Source: JAVVPO01 sp036655715 (GTDB lineage Bacteria > Bacillota > Clostridia > Lachnospirales > Cellulosilyticaceae). From it: a stretch of 19,474 nt of DNA. A program made the position numbers and the translations under genes. Positions 6,775-14,094 of this stretch are shown here, piece after piece (position 1 is the stretch's first letter; each line of letters opens with the position of its first letter). The notes under the pieces are model-generated. The model had not been told where the DNA came from. It made no database searches and saw nothing but the letters and a program-made list of their open reading frames with translations. The stretch spans positions 1-19,474 of the forward strand of contig JAVVPO010000047.1 in the NCBI GenBank assembly GCA_036655715.1, written 5' to 3'.

Positions 6775-7629
6775 TTATTTTTCGTCTTTATTAGTCCTAA
6801 TAGACTCTTCTAAGTAATCTTGCATCTTTTGTGTATATTCTTGCTGTGAATTAAAGTTTGCTTCCTTTAATAAATTAATTTGATTATTAAATTCTAATTT
6901 TTGCTCTAAGAGTTGATTTTTAAGCTCTAACTCATAGTTTTTCTTGATTTTATCTTGATCTTCTTCTGATTTAACAATAACTCCAGCTAGTTCTTCTTTT
7001 AGTTTATCCATATCTCTTTGTAAAAACCACATTTCTGAAGCTATTTCATCATTTCTAGTTTTAAGTTTTTGATTTTCTTCATTTCTTTCTTCTATTTCTA
7101 ACTCTAATCTTTTAAATCCTTCTATCGTTTTTTGAAGCTGTTTGATTTCTGATTCATATTTATCATAAAGTAATTGATTGTTTTTTAATTGTTTTTTTGA
7201 ATCATCTAACTCATTTATCATACCAAGATGATTTTTGTTCATCTCATCTATATTTTTTTTGCTTTCTTTTAACGTTTTTTCTTTATTTTCTACTGCTTTT
7301 TCTAGGGAATCTATCTTTTCTAAAAACTCAGTTAGCTTCAATTCTTTTTCTTCAATAATCTTCTGTCCGTCTTGCAATTTTTCTTCTATTATAAACTCTG
7401 TTTTTTGACCTAGATTTAAATAGATTCCTTGGATGCGATTTAATAACCTTTGCAATTCTTCTATATCTTGTGCATAAAAATTTTGCTGCTTTTTATTACT
7501 TTCTAACTTATAAGCTGTTAAAAGCATATTCATAAACTCTTTACCGCTTAAATCCGTATTTTTCATGATATCACTAAGTTCTATCTTCATTTCTTCTGGA
7601 ACTTTCACACCAAATGTTACATCAGCCAT
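6775..7629 (-). CDS. Ribbon-helix-helix DNA-binding protein with long coiled coil
   Basis: 284 residues. The first ~41 read as a ribbon-helix-helix fold: strand VTFGVKVP (4-11), helix ~12-24, turn, helix ~29-41. From ~57 to the end the protein is an almost unbroken Lys/Glu-rich coiled coil with heptad spacing (for example EEKELKLTEFLEKIDSLEKA). No enzyme motif is seen. RHH proteins bind short DNA repeats as dimers; long coiled coils give oligomers or filaments, as in plasmid partition and phage accessory proteins. I recall similar RHH plus 'RIQGIYLNLG'-type proteins near integrases in clostridial mobile DNA, but cannot search to confirm. The ATG at 7629 has AAGGAGT six bases upstream. Its own upstream region carries phased GTTAAC boxes, which suggests self-regulation. 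The coding call is firm, the RHH fold likely, the role unknown. Confidence 0.8.
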   Translation of the reverse strand: MADVTFGVKVPEEMKIELSDIMKNTDLSGKEFMNMLLTAYKLESNKKQQNFYAQDIEELQRLLNRIQGIYLNLGQKTEFIIEEKLQDGQKIIEEKELKLTEFLEKIDSLEKAVENKEKTLKESKKNIDEMNKNHLGMINELDDSKKQLKNNQLLYDKYESEIKQLQKTIEGFKRLELEIEERNEENQKLKTRNDEIASEMWFLQRDMDKLKEELAGVIVKSEEDQDKIKKNYELELKNQLLEQKLEFNNQINLLKEANFNSQQEYTQKMQDYLEESIRTNKDEK

Positions 7630-7646
7630 TATATACTCCTTATTTG

Positions 7647-7732
7647 GTTAACGTAGTTTATAACTAGTTAACTCACTATTAATATTAAGGTTAACTTTAG
7701 TTAACCTAATAAATATATTAACACATATTAAC
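7647..7732. promoter_or_regulatory. Array of phased GTTAAC/ATTAAC boxes, candidate operator
   Basis: Four exact GTTAAC palindromes start at 7647, 7667, 7690 and 7700, two ATTAAC boxes start at 7717 and 7727, and a related GTTTATAAC lies at 7656-7664. The spacings 20, 10 and 10 are near multiples of one DNA turn; the 23- and 17-bp steps are not. The array fills the spacer upstream of the RHH gene and surrounds a possible minus-strand -10 (TATAAA, 7662-7657). RHH repressors typically bind such repeated short sites, so autoregulation is the natural reading, but this is inferred. Confidence 0.6.
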
Positions 7733-7747
7733 AAACAGAGTCAAATG

Positions 7748-7806
7748 ACCAAAGATAATTTTATATTATCTTTGGTGGTATATCATACTGTGATAATGTG
7801 GTATAT
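7748..7806. repeat. Hairpin plus direct repeat upstream of the NUMOD gene
   Basis: A perfect 12-bp inverted repeat (7748-7759 and 7765-7776, 5-nt loop) has no T tract. Immediately after it the 9-mer GTGGTATAT occurs twice (7775-7783 and 7798-7806, 23 bp apart), and between the copies lies the dyad TATCA-N5-TGATA (7781-7795). The block ends just before the ribosome site of the rightward gene. It could be an operator or an mRNA leader structure. Confidence 0.5.
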
Positions 7807-7831
7807 TTATTTGTAAGAGGTGAAAAATAAA

Positions 7832-8674
7832 ATGTCAGAATTTTTAGTACAAGAAAACTGGAAAATAATCAATGAATTCCCAGAATATGAGATAAGTGAT
7901 TTGGGAAAAGTTAAAAATAGGATTAATAATAAGATTAATAGCGGAAGTATTAATGCTGCAGGCTATCGTATACATAGATTTTATTTTTATGACGCTTCAG
8001 GCAATAGGCATATGAAGGATGTAAGAATACATTTAATTGTAGCGCAGTATTTTGTAGAGAATGAAGCAAACAAAGCACTTCTTCAGTTCCTAGATAGCAA
8101 CAAGTTAAATATAGCCGCCTCTAACTTAGCGTGGCGCTCTGAGGAAGAACAGCCTACTGATAAATCTAGTAAACTAAGTGGCAAGCCAGTTTGTGAATAT
8201 GACCTGAAGGGCCGGTTAATAAGAATCTGGGCTAGCGCTACTGCAGTGTCCAAAGTTTATCCCATTTCATCAAGAAGCATTCATGATCCTTGTATGTACA
8301 AAACAAAAACGACTTATGGTAGGCAATGGAGATATTACGAGACTACAAAAGGAATGAGTATTCCTGCTATTCAGCTAAGACCCTATGATTTAAACATATT
8401 AAATAACAAGTTAAAAAGTAAAGCGTATGCACATGTGGTAGAAGTACCTACTGCCTATTTATTTAATCCAAACCCAATTAAAAATACCAAAGAATCCTTG
8501 GATCAATTAATCACACATAGTTCTTTGACAGCTCTTCAAAAGCAAGATTTAAGAGAAGCCACAGCCTATATAGCACAATTAGAAAAAGCTATTTGCAAGC
8601 TTGTGGTGCACACCAAGCCTAGCGAGCTCCCAGAAGAGCTTTGTCTTCTAATAGAAAGGCTTCACGAAAAATAG
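7832..8674 (+). CDS. NUMOD4/degenerate-HNH/NUMOD1 protein, homing-endonuclease-like
   Basis: 280 residues from the ATG at 7832. A GTG at 7820 belongs to the ribosome site AAGAGGTG and was rejected. Residues ~7-31 match NUMOD4 (W-K-I-I-x-x-F-P-x-Y-E-I-S-D-L-G-K-V-K-N). Residues ~64-102 follow the HNH layout of these enzymes (RIHLIVAQYFV, then D88-x-N90-K-L-N93, then NLAW), but the catalytic His of the usual V-N-H-x-D-G-N is Phe86 and the following NN is N93-I94. Residues ~118-168 match a NUMOD1/IENR1-type DNA-reading repeat (CEYDLKGRLIRIW..TAVSKV..GRQWRYY). The last ~100 residues are unfamiliar and partly helical. The nuclease is therefore probably inactive, leaving a sequence-specific DNA-binding protein. 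The frame is intact, so it seems to be kept for some use. It diverges from the RHH gene. Confidence 0.75.
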   Translation: MSEFLVQENWKIINEFPEYEISDLGKVKNRINNKINSGSINAAGYRIHRFYFYDASGNRHMKDVRIHLIVAQYFVENEANKALLQFLDSNKLNIAASNLAWRSEEEQPTDKSSKLSGKPVCEYDLKGRLIRIWASATAVSKVYPISSRSIHDPCMYKTKTTYGRQWRYYETTKGMSIPAIQLRPYDLNILNNKLKSKAYAHVVEVPTAYLFNPNPIKNTKESLDQLITHSSLTALQKQDLREATAYIAQLEKAICKLVVHTKPSELPEELCLLIERLHEK

Positions 8675-8681
8675 AATATAC

Positions 8682-8733
8682 AAAAAATAAGGTAATACAT
8701 CCGGCTTATCTCGGATGTATTACCTTATTTTTT
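8682..8733. terminator. Bidirectional terminator shared by NUMOD gene and flavoprotein gene
   Basis: A perfect 22-bp inverted repeat (8682-8703 and 8712-8733, 8-nt loop) has A6 and T6 at its ends. It ends the rightward NUMOD gene (stop at 8674) and the leftward flavoprotein gene. The flavoprotein's TAA (8727-8725) and its two final Lys codons are part of the stem. Confidence 0.9.
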
Positions 8734-9951
8734 ATTTCTAATATGTGTGGCACACACATAAGCCGTTGAAAAGGCTGCTTGAATATTATAGCCACCTGTA
8801 TCGCCATCAATATCTAGTACTTCCCCTACAAAATAAAGGCCTTTTTGTTTCCGACTTTCCATAGTGGTTGGATTAACTTCTTTCAAACTTACTCCCCCAG
8901 CAGTTACCATCGCTGTATGGAAGCCGCCTATAGCTTTAACTCTAAGAGGACATTTGGTGAACATATCAACTAATTTTTGTCTGTGCTCTTTAGATAATTT
9001 CGCACATTGTGTTTCAGGATCGATACCCACTTGTTCACAAATTAGTTTACAGAAGTTTCTTGGTAAATCCAAGGTTTTCAAATACGTATAAATCTGTTCG
9101 CTTCCTCTACTAGCAATCTCTTTGGCAAAACGGTCTCTTACTTCTTCAAAACTAGTAGGATAAATAAAATTAAAAGTAAGTGTATCATTTTCTTTCATCC
9201 ACCTAGTAGCATCTAGTATTAATGGCCCCGATACCCCTTTGTGGGTAAAGAGTAAGCTACCTATACGATCAGTAACTTTCTTACCATCTCTCCAAATAGT
9301 CATTTGAATACCAGTAAAAGAAATACCACTAAGCTCTTTGAAATATTTTTCTTCTGTTTCTACATAGGTTAAAGCCGGTCTTGTTTCAACTATTTTGTGG
9401 TTAAAACTTTCAGCAATTTTATAACCCTTCCCATCAGAGCCTAGAACTTCATAAGATTTGCCACCTGTGGCGACGACCACATTATTACTTGTATATCTAT
9501 GCCCATCAGTTGTTTCTACAGCAAATAAATCATCATGCATATAAACATTTCCAACTAATTTTTCAGTTTGTATCTCAACATTGTTTTTTTGACATTTCAG
9601 AAGCAATACATCTAATATTTCTTGACTCTTAGCGCTTTTAGGAAAGACCTTTCCATTTTCACGAGTCTCCGTAACTACTCCAGCATTTTGAAAAAACTCA
9701 ATACTTTTTTTGTTGTCAAATTCACTAAATGATTTTTTTAGAAATTTTGCATTGTCTCCATAGCGCGTAAAGAATTCCTTTATATCACCACTATGAGTAA
9801 AGTTACACTGCCCACTTCCAGAAACCAGTAGTTTTCTACCTAATCTTTTATTACGCTCTAAGAGTAATACTTTTTTATCTTTTTTACCTATCATTTGAGC
9901 GGCAAATAACCCCGATGGTCCTGCTCCAATTACGATAGTATTATAATGCAT
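8725..9951 (-). CDS. HI0933-family FAD-dependent oxidoreductase (YhiN/BaiN-like)
   Basis: 408 residues. The N-terminus carries the FAD dinucleotide-binding motif G9-A-G11-P-S-G14 and then ERNKRLGRKLLVSGSGQCNFTH, a family hallmark. A second conserved stretch (VVVATGGKSYEVLGSDGKGY) lies in the middle, and the C-terminus has the FAD-binding GLYFVGEVLDIDGDTGGYN. Length is normal for the HI0933/TIGR00275 family. Members are widespread; BaiN in gut Clostridia has been linked to bile-acid reduction, but most have no proven substrate, and annotations such as 'aminoacetone oxidase' are weak. It is cytoplasmic, without membrane segments. The ATG at 9951 has AGGAGA five to six bases upstream. The gene is single and not part of the hydrogenase operon, from which a hairpin separates it. 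Confidence 0.92.
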   Translation of the reverse strand: MHYNTIVIGAGPSGLFAAQMIGKKDKKVLLLERNKRLGRKLLVSGSGQCNFTHSGDIKEFFTRYGDNAKFLKKSFSEFDNKKSIEFFQNAGVVTETRENGKVFPKSAKSQEILDVLLLKCQKNNVEIQTEKLVGNVYMHDDLFAVETTDGHRYTSNNVVVATGGKSYEVLGSDGKGYKIAESFNHKIVETRPALTYVETEEKYFKELSGISFTGIQMTIWRDGKKVTDRIGSLLFTHKGVSGPLILDATRWMKENDTLTFNFIYPTSFEEVRDRFAKEIASRGSEQIYTYLKTLDLPRNFCKLICEQVGIDPETQCAKLSKEHRQKLVDMFTKCPLRVKAIGGFHTAMVTAGGVSLKEVNPTTMESRKQKGLYFVGEVLDIDGDTGGYNIQAAFSTAYVCATHIRNKK

Positions 9952-10051
9952 AGTGTTCTCCTCATTTTATATTTATGATTTTATGTTTAGTCCTATATAA
10001 CTTTTATTATCATATCAATAATAATTTAGGAATACAAGCAAAATCATATAC

Positions 10052-10084
10052 GAAAAGCTAGATCAGTAAATGACCTAGCTTTTC
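10052..10084 (-). terminator. Terminator hairpin after hydA
   Basis: A 10-bp stem (GAAAAGCTAG 10052-10061 with CTAGCTTTTC 10075-10084) is extended inward by TCA/TGA after one mismatch. It lies six bases beyond the hydA stop (10090). On minus the descending arm ends in CTTTTC and then a mixed U-rich stretch, not a clean U run, so strength is moderate. It is the only hairpin I find downstream of the nine-gene leftward cluster. Confidence 0.65.
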
Positions 10085-10089
10085 ATATA

Positions 10090-11844
10090 CTATATTCTAT
10101 CTTTTTTTGTGTAATGTGTATGAAGTAGTTCATGTGCCTTATGGCTCATTGGATGGCCAAAGTACTCTTCATATAACTTAATAACATAAGGGTTTTCATG
10201 AGACTTTCTAAGTGTCTTTCCTGCATCTTCACTATAAATCGCTTCACGACGTTTTTTCAGAATGTCTGAATTCCCATGATGATAAGGCTGTCCACCACCA
10301 CCAATACATCCACCTGGGCATGCCATGATTTCAATAGCATGGAAGTTTCTTGGATTACCCTCTCTAATTTCTTCTAATAGCGCGCGGGCATTACCAAGTC
10401 CATGGACAATACCTATATTGACATCAGTCTCACCAATCTTCACAGTAGCACTTCTAGTTCCTTCAAATCCTCTTAGTTCTTCGAACTCTACTTTTTCAAG
10501 GGTTTCACCTGTTAATTTTTCATAAACTGTACGAGTAGCAGCTTCTATTACACCACCTGTTGTACCAAATATAACAGAAGCACCCGTAGACTCTCCTAAT
10601 GGATTATCAAACTCTTCTTCTGGCAGATTAACAAAATCAATGTTAGCTTGTTTGATAAGATGTGCAAGTTCACGTGTAGAGATAGAAATATCTACATCAT
10701 TGCCAAATTCTTCTCTAGATGCTTCATACTTTTTAGCCAGACAAGGCATCACTGAAACAACTACCATTTTCTCACGAGGAATGTTATTGGTTTCAGCAAA
10801 GTAAGATTTTGCAATAGCTCCAAAAATTTGTTGTGGAGATTTTGCTGTAGATGGAATATCTAATAAATCTGGGAATTGACTTTCAAAGAAGTTAACCCAA
10901 GCAGGGCAACAACTTGTTAAGATTGGTAGTTTAACATTAGGATCTCCATTTTGGAATCTTGTTAATCTATCAATAAGTTCTGCGCCTTCTTCCATAATGG
11001 TCACATCTGCCGCAAAATCTGTATCAAATACATGGTGGAAGCCTAATTGTCTAAGAGCCGCTACCATCTTTCCAGTTACAGAGTGTCCAGGCTCCATACC
11101 AAACTCTTCACCTAGTGCTACTCTTACTGCAGGAGCTGTTTGTACAACAACTATTTTATCTGGATCTGAAAGCTCTTTAACAACTTCCCATATATGTTCA
11201 TTTTCACAAAGTGCACCTGTTGGACAAACTGCTACGCACTGTCCACAATGGGTACATACAGAGTCTTCTAAATTTACTTCAAACGCCGTAGAAACAACAG
11301 CATCAAATCCTCTATTAATACCAGAAAGCGCTCCTACAGACTGAACCTTATTACACATTGTCTCACATCTTCTACACATGATACATTTGTTCATATCTCT
11401 AATAATAGCTGTGCTAGCATCTAATTTGTAAGTAGATTGCGCACCATCTTTCCCTATACGAATATCACGTACTCCGAATCTCATAGCAAGATCTTGAAGT
11501 TCACAGTTCCCAGACTTCTCGCAGACTAAACAATCTTTAGGATGATCTGAAAGAAGTAATTCAAGCACTACTCTTCTTGAATTAAGTACTTTCATAGAAT
11601 TTGTTTTAATCACCATGCCATCAGTAACAGGCGTTGCACACGCTGGTGCTAAATTCCTTCTACCTGCCACTTCAACAACACATATTCTACAAGAAGCAGC
11701 TTGATTCACCATCTTCGTATCATGTAAATCCAAATGACAAAGTGTAGGTATTTCTATATCCACCATTCTTGCAGCTTCAAGAATAGTTGTTCCTTGTGCT
11801 ACTTCTACTACTCTTCCATCTATAGTTACTTTAAGATTTGACAT
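10090..11844 (-). CDS. hydA: [FeFe] hydrogenase catalytic subunit HydA, NADH/ferredoxin-linked type
   Basis: 584 residues from the ATG at 11844, chosen because GGGAGTGAG precedes it and because an upstream start at 11892 would overlap hydB. Domains in order: [2Fe-2S] domain with C36, C52, C55, C69; His-Cys3 cluster H101, C105, C108, C114; two [4Fe-4S] clusters at C154/157/160/164 and C197/200/203/207; then the H-cluster domain. H-cluster ligands are C313, C368, C509 and C513, and C312 is the proton-relay Cys (TSCCPAW, MPC, ACPGGC motifs). It catalyses reversible 2H+ + 2e- to H2 in the cytoplasm. With HydB and HydC it matches the bifurcating or confurcating enzymes that use NADH and reduced ferredoxin together. 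It is the last gene of the cluster, 17 bp after hydB. All key residues are present. A plain NADH-dependent enzyme cannot be excluded. Confidence 0.97.
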   Translation of the reverse strand: MSNLKVTIDGRVVEVAQGTTILEAARMVDIEIPTLCHLDLHDTKMVNQAASCRICVVEVAGRRNLAPACATPVTDGMVIKTNSMKVLNSRRVVLELLLSDHPKDCLVCEKSGNCELQDLAMRFGVRDIRIGKDGAQSTYKLDASTAIIRDMNKCIMCRRCETMCNKVQSVGALSGINRGFDAVVSTAFEVNLEDSVCTHCGQCVAVCPTGALCENEHIWEVVKELSDPDKIVVVQTAPAVRVALGEEFGMEPGHSVTGKMVAALRQLGFHHVFDTDFAADVTIMEEGAELIDRLTRFQNGDPNVKLPILTSCCPAWVNFFESQFPDLLDIPSTAKSPQQIFGAIAKSYFAETNNIPREKMVVVSVMPCLAKKYEASREEFGNDVDISISTRELAHLIKQANIDFVNLPEEEFDNPLGESTGASVIFGTTGGVIEAATRTVYEKLTGETLEKVEFEELRGFEGTRSATVKIGETDVNIGIVHGLGNARALLEEIREGNPRNFHAIEIMACPGGCIGGGGQPYHHGNSDILKKRREAIYSEDAGKTLRKSHENPYVIKLYEEYFGHPMSHKAHELLHTHYTKKDRI

Positions 11845-11861
11845 TTCACTCACTCCCTTTC

Positions 11862-13649
11862 CTATTCTTTCACAATAGCTGCGAATCGACATTTATCTAA
11901 ACACGCACCACACTTGATACACTTAGCTACGTCGATACTATGTTTTTGTTTAACTGTTCCTGAGATAGCATCTACTGGACAAACTCTTGAACAAGCTGTA
12001 CATCCAATACACTTATCTGTTATAACATATTGAAGAAGCGCACTACATTGACCTGCTGGACATTTTTTGTCCTTAATATGTGCAACATATTCATCATAGA
12101 AAGCATCTAATGTAGATAAAATAGGATTTGGAGCTGTTTGCCCGAGTCCACAAAGAGCTGTATCTTTAATGACTTGACTTAACTCTTTTAGCTTATCAAT
12201 GTCTTCCATTGTTCCCTTACCTTGTATAATCTTCTCTAACATTTCAAGAAGACGCTTAGTTCCTATACGACAAGGTGTACATTTACCGCAAGATTCTTCT
12301 TCGGTGAATTCTAAGTAGAATTTAGCTACAGCAGGCATACAGTCTGTTTCATCCATAACAATCATTCCGCCCGACCCCATCATAGAACCTTTTGCAATAA
12401 GATTATCAAAATCAATCGGTGTATCTAAATCTTTTTCGGTGAGGCAACCACCTGATGGGCCACCAGTTTGTACAGATTTAAACTTCTTACCGTCTTTGAT
12501 GCCACCACCAATATCATAAATAACTTCTCTTAAAGTAATACCCATAGGTACTTCTATAAGTCCAACATTATTAATCTTACCTGCTAAAGCAAATACTTTT
12601 GTTCCTTTAGATTTTTCACTACCAATGCTACTAAACCAATCTGCTCCTCTCAAAAGAATAACTGGAATATTTGCAAATGTTTCAACATTGTTTACATTAG
12701 TAGGTTTGCCCCAATAGCCACTTTCAGCCGGGAAAGGAGGTTTAGTAGTTGGTTCCCCACGCATACCTTCCATAGAGTGGATAAGTGCTGTTTCTTCCCC
12801 ACAAACAAAGGCACCTGCACCAAATTTGATTTCAATATCAAAATTAAATCCTGTTCCTAATATATCTTCACCAAGTAAGCCATACTGTCTAGCAGATTCA
12901 ATAGCTGTTTCAAGACGCTTAATAGCAAGAGGATATTCTGCTCTAATATAAACAAGACCTTTAGTTGCACCTATTGAGTAGCCACACACCGCCATAGCCT
13001 CAACGATTGAATGGGGATCTCCCTCTAAGATAGAACGGTCCATGAATGCTCCTGGATCTCCCTCATCAGCATTACATACTACATATTTTTGATCACTTTG
13101 ATTTTTGTAAGCAAACTCCCACTTAAGACCTGTTGGGAATCCGCCGCCCCCTCTACCACGAAGTCCTGACTTTTTGATTTCATCAATTACTTCTTGTTGG
13201 GTTAGAGATAAAGCTTTACCTAGTGCTTGATAACCTTCACGTGCTATGTACTCTTCAATGTTATTAGGATCTATAAAACCACAGTTACGAAGTGCTACAC
13301 GAATTTGTTTTTTATAGAAATCCATATGCTTAGAATCTGATACAGTATCTTGTGTTGCAGGATCTTTGTAAAGAAGTCTTTCGACTTTTCTTCCTTTAAC
13401 GATATGCTCTGCCACCAATTCCTCTGTATCTTCTGGTGTCACTTGAACATAAAAAGTATTATCAGGTAGAACTTTTACAACAGGTCCTTTTTCACAAAAT
13501 CCAAAACATCCAGTTTTTAAAACTTGAACAGATTCAGACATATTTGCAGCTTCAAGATGTACTTTAAGTTGATCTACTATTTCATTAGAACGTGAAGAGA
13601 TGCATCCTGTTCCCCCACATACTAAAATATGCATTGTATACTTAGACAT
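11862..13649 (-). CDS. hydB: Hydrogenase diaphorase subunit HydB (NuoF-like, FMN/NADH)
   Basis: 595 residues from the ATG at 13649; the GTG at 13658 falls inside the ribosome site AAAGAGGTG. The N-terminal thioredoxin-like [2Fe-2S] domain has C11, C16, C48, C52. The NuoF core has the glycine-rich RGRGGGGFPTG (164-174) for FMN/NADH binding and ADEGDPG (194-200). The NuoF [4Fe-4S] cluster uses C454-x2-C457-x2-C460 and C500. A C-terminal extension carries a C530/C535 pair and two ferredoxin [4Fe-4S] clusters (C547/550/553/557 and C577/580/583/587). It oxidises NADH or reduces NAD+ and passes electrons between FMN, the iron-sulfur chain and HydA; in bifurcating hydrogenases this subunit is where ferredoxin and NAD(H) meet. 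Full length, no odd residues. It is 18 bp downstream of the small [2Fe-2S] gene. Confidence 0.97.
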   Translation of the reverse strand: MSKYTMHILVCGGTGCISSRSNEIVDQLKVHLEAANMSESVQVLKTGCFGFCEKGPVVKVLPDNTFYVQVTPEDTEELVAEHIVKGRKVERLLYKDPATQDTVSDSKHMDFYKKQIRVALRNCGFIDPNNIEEYIAREGYQALGKALSLTQQEVIDEIKKSGLRGRGGGGFPTGLKWEFAYKNQSDQKYVVCNADEGDPGAFMDRSILEGDPHSIVEAMAVCGYSIGATKGLVYIRAEYPLAIKRLETAIESARQYGLLGEDILGTGFNFDIEIKFGAGAFVCGEETALIHSMEGMRGEPTTKPPFPAESGYWGKPTNVNNVETFANIPVILLRGADWFSSIGSEKSKGTKVFALAGKINNVGLIEVPMGITLREVIYDIGGGIKDGKKFKSVQTGGPSGGCLTEKDLDTPIDFDNLIAKGSMMGSGGMIVMDETDCMPAVAKFYLEFTEEESCGKCTPCRIGTKRLLEMLEKIIQGKGTMEDIDKLKELSQVIKDTALCGLGQTAPNPILSTLDAFYDEYVAHIKDKKCPAGQCSALLQYVITDKCIGCTACSRVCPVDAISGTVKQKHSIDVAKCIKCGACLDKCRFAAIVKE

Positions 13650-13667
13650 TATAGCCACCTCTTTCCA

Positions 13668-14066
13668 TTACTCATCTAGGGATTTGTGTGCAGTAGGAAT
13701 GATACCATCTATCATCTCTCCGCCTTTAATGTGTTTCTCTATGATTTCATGTGCCTTTTCTTTGGTCACATTTCCATAAACAACAGGTTCTTTACCTGGA
13801 AGTGTAATTTCAACAGTTGGTTCTGCATAGCAATATCCCATACAACCACTTTGGGTAATCACCACATTACTAAGGTTCTCATCTCTTGTAACATCTGCAA
13901 AATAATTCATAACTTCCCTTGCCCCTGATGCAATACCACAAGTTGCCATTGCTACACGTACCACTATCATCTCATCTACATTTTCACCTTTTTCTCTTAA
14001 GTCCACTTTATTTTTAACATTATCTCTTAAGTTTTTAAGTTGATCGAGCGACATAATTTTAGGCAT
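13668..14066 (-). CDS. Small thioredoxin-like [2Fe-2S] ferredoxin-type hydrogenase subunit (HydD-like by position)
   Basis: 132 residues. After a charged helical N-terminus (~1-30) comes a thioredoxin-like ferredoxin fold with ATCGIASGA (C43) and SGCMGYC (C75, C79), then AEPTVEI. The usual family pattern is C-x4-C plus C-x3-C, but here the first pair keeps only one Cys, so there are three obvious ligands; A46 to G48 occupy the place of the other. I recall the same three-Cys form in clostridial relatives, so it may be real biology. It sits between hydC and hydB, as the hydD gene does in the four-subunit hydrogenase cluster of Acetobacterium woodii (recalled order C, E, D, B, A). It probably belongs to the complex, with a structural or electron-transfer role. 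The ATG at 14066 has AAAGGGGA about seven bases before it. Confidence 0.85.
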   Translation of the reverse strand: MPKIMSLDQLKNLRDNVKNKVDLREKGENVDEMIVVRVAMATCGIASGAREVMNYFADVTRDENLSNVVITQSGCMGYCYAEPTVEITLPGKEPVVYGNVTKEKAHEIIEKHIKGGEMIDGIIPTAHKSLDE

Positions 14067-14094
14067 GTTTATTCCCCTTTCAAAAATTTAATAG

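Noticed and set aside
7717..7734. Possible second Rex site (TTAACAA half at 7728-7734)
   Set aside because: The other half is missing at the needed spacing; it fits better as a member of the GTTAAC/ATTAAC series.
10997..11344. Open frame of 115 codons on plus inside hydA
   Set aside because: It is antisense to a conserved enzyme, has no ribosome site, and its composition reflects the opposite frame.
11845..11892. N-terminal extension of HydA
   Set aside because: It would overlap the end of hydB and lacks a ribosome site; the ATG at 11844 has one and starts right at the conserved [2Fe-2S] domain.
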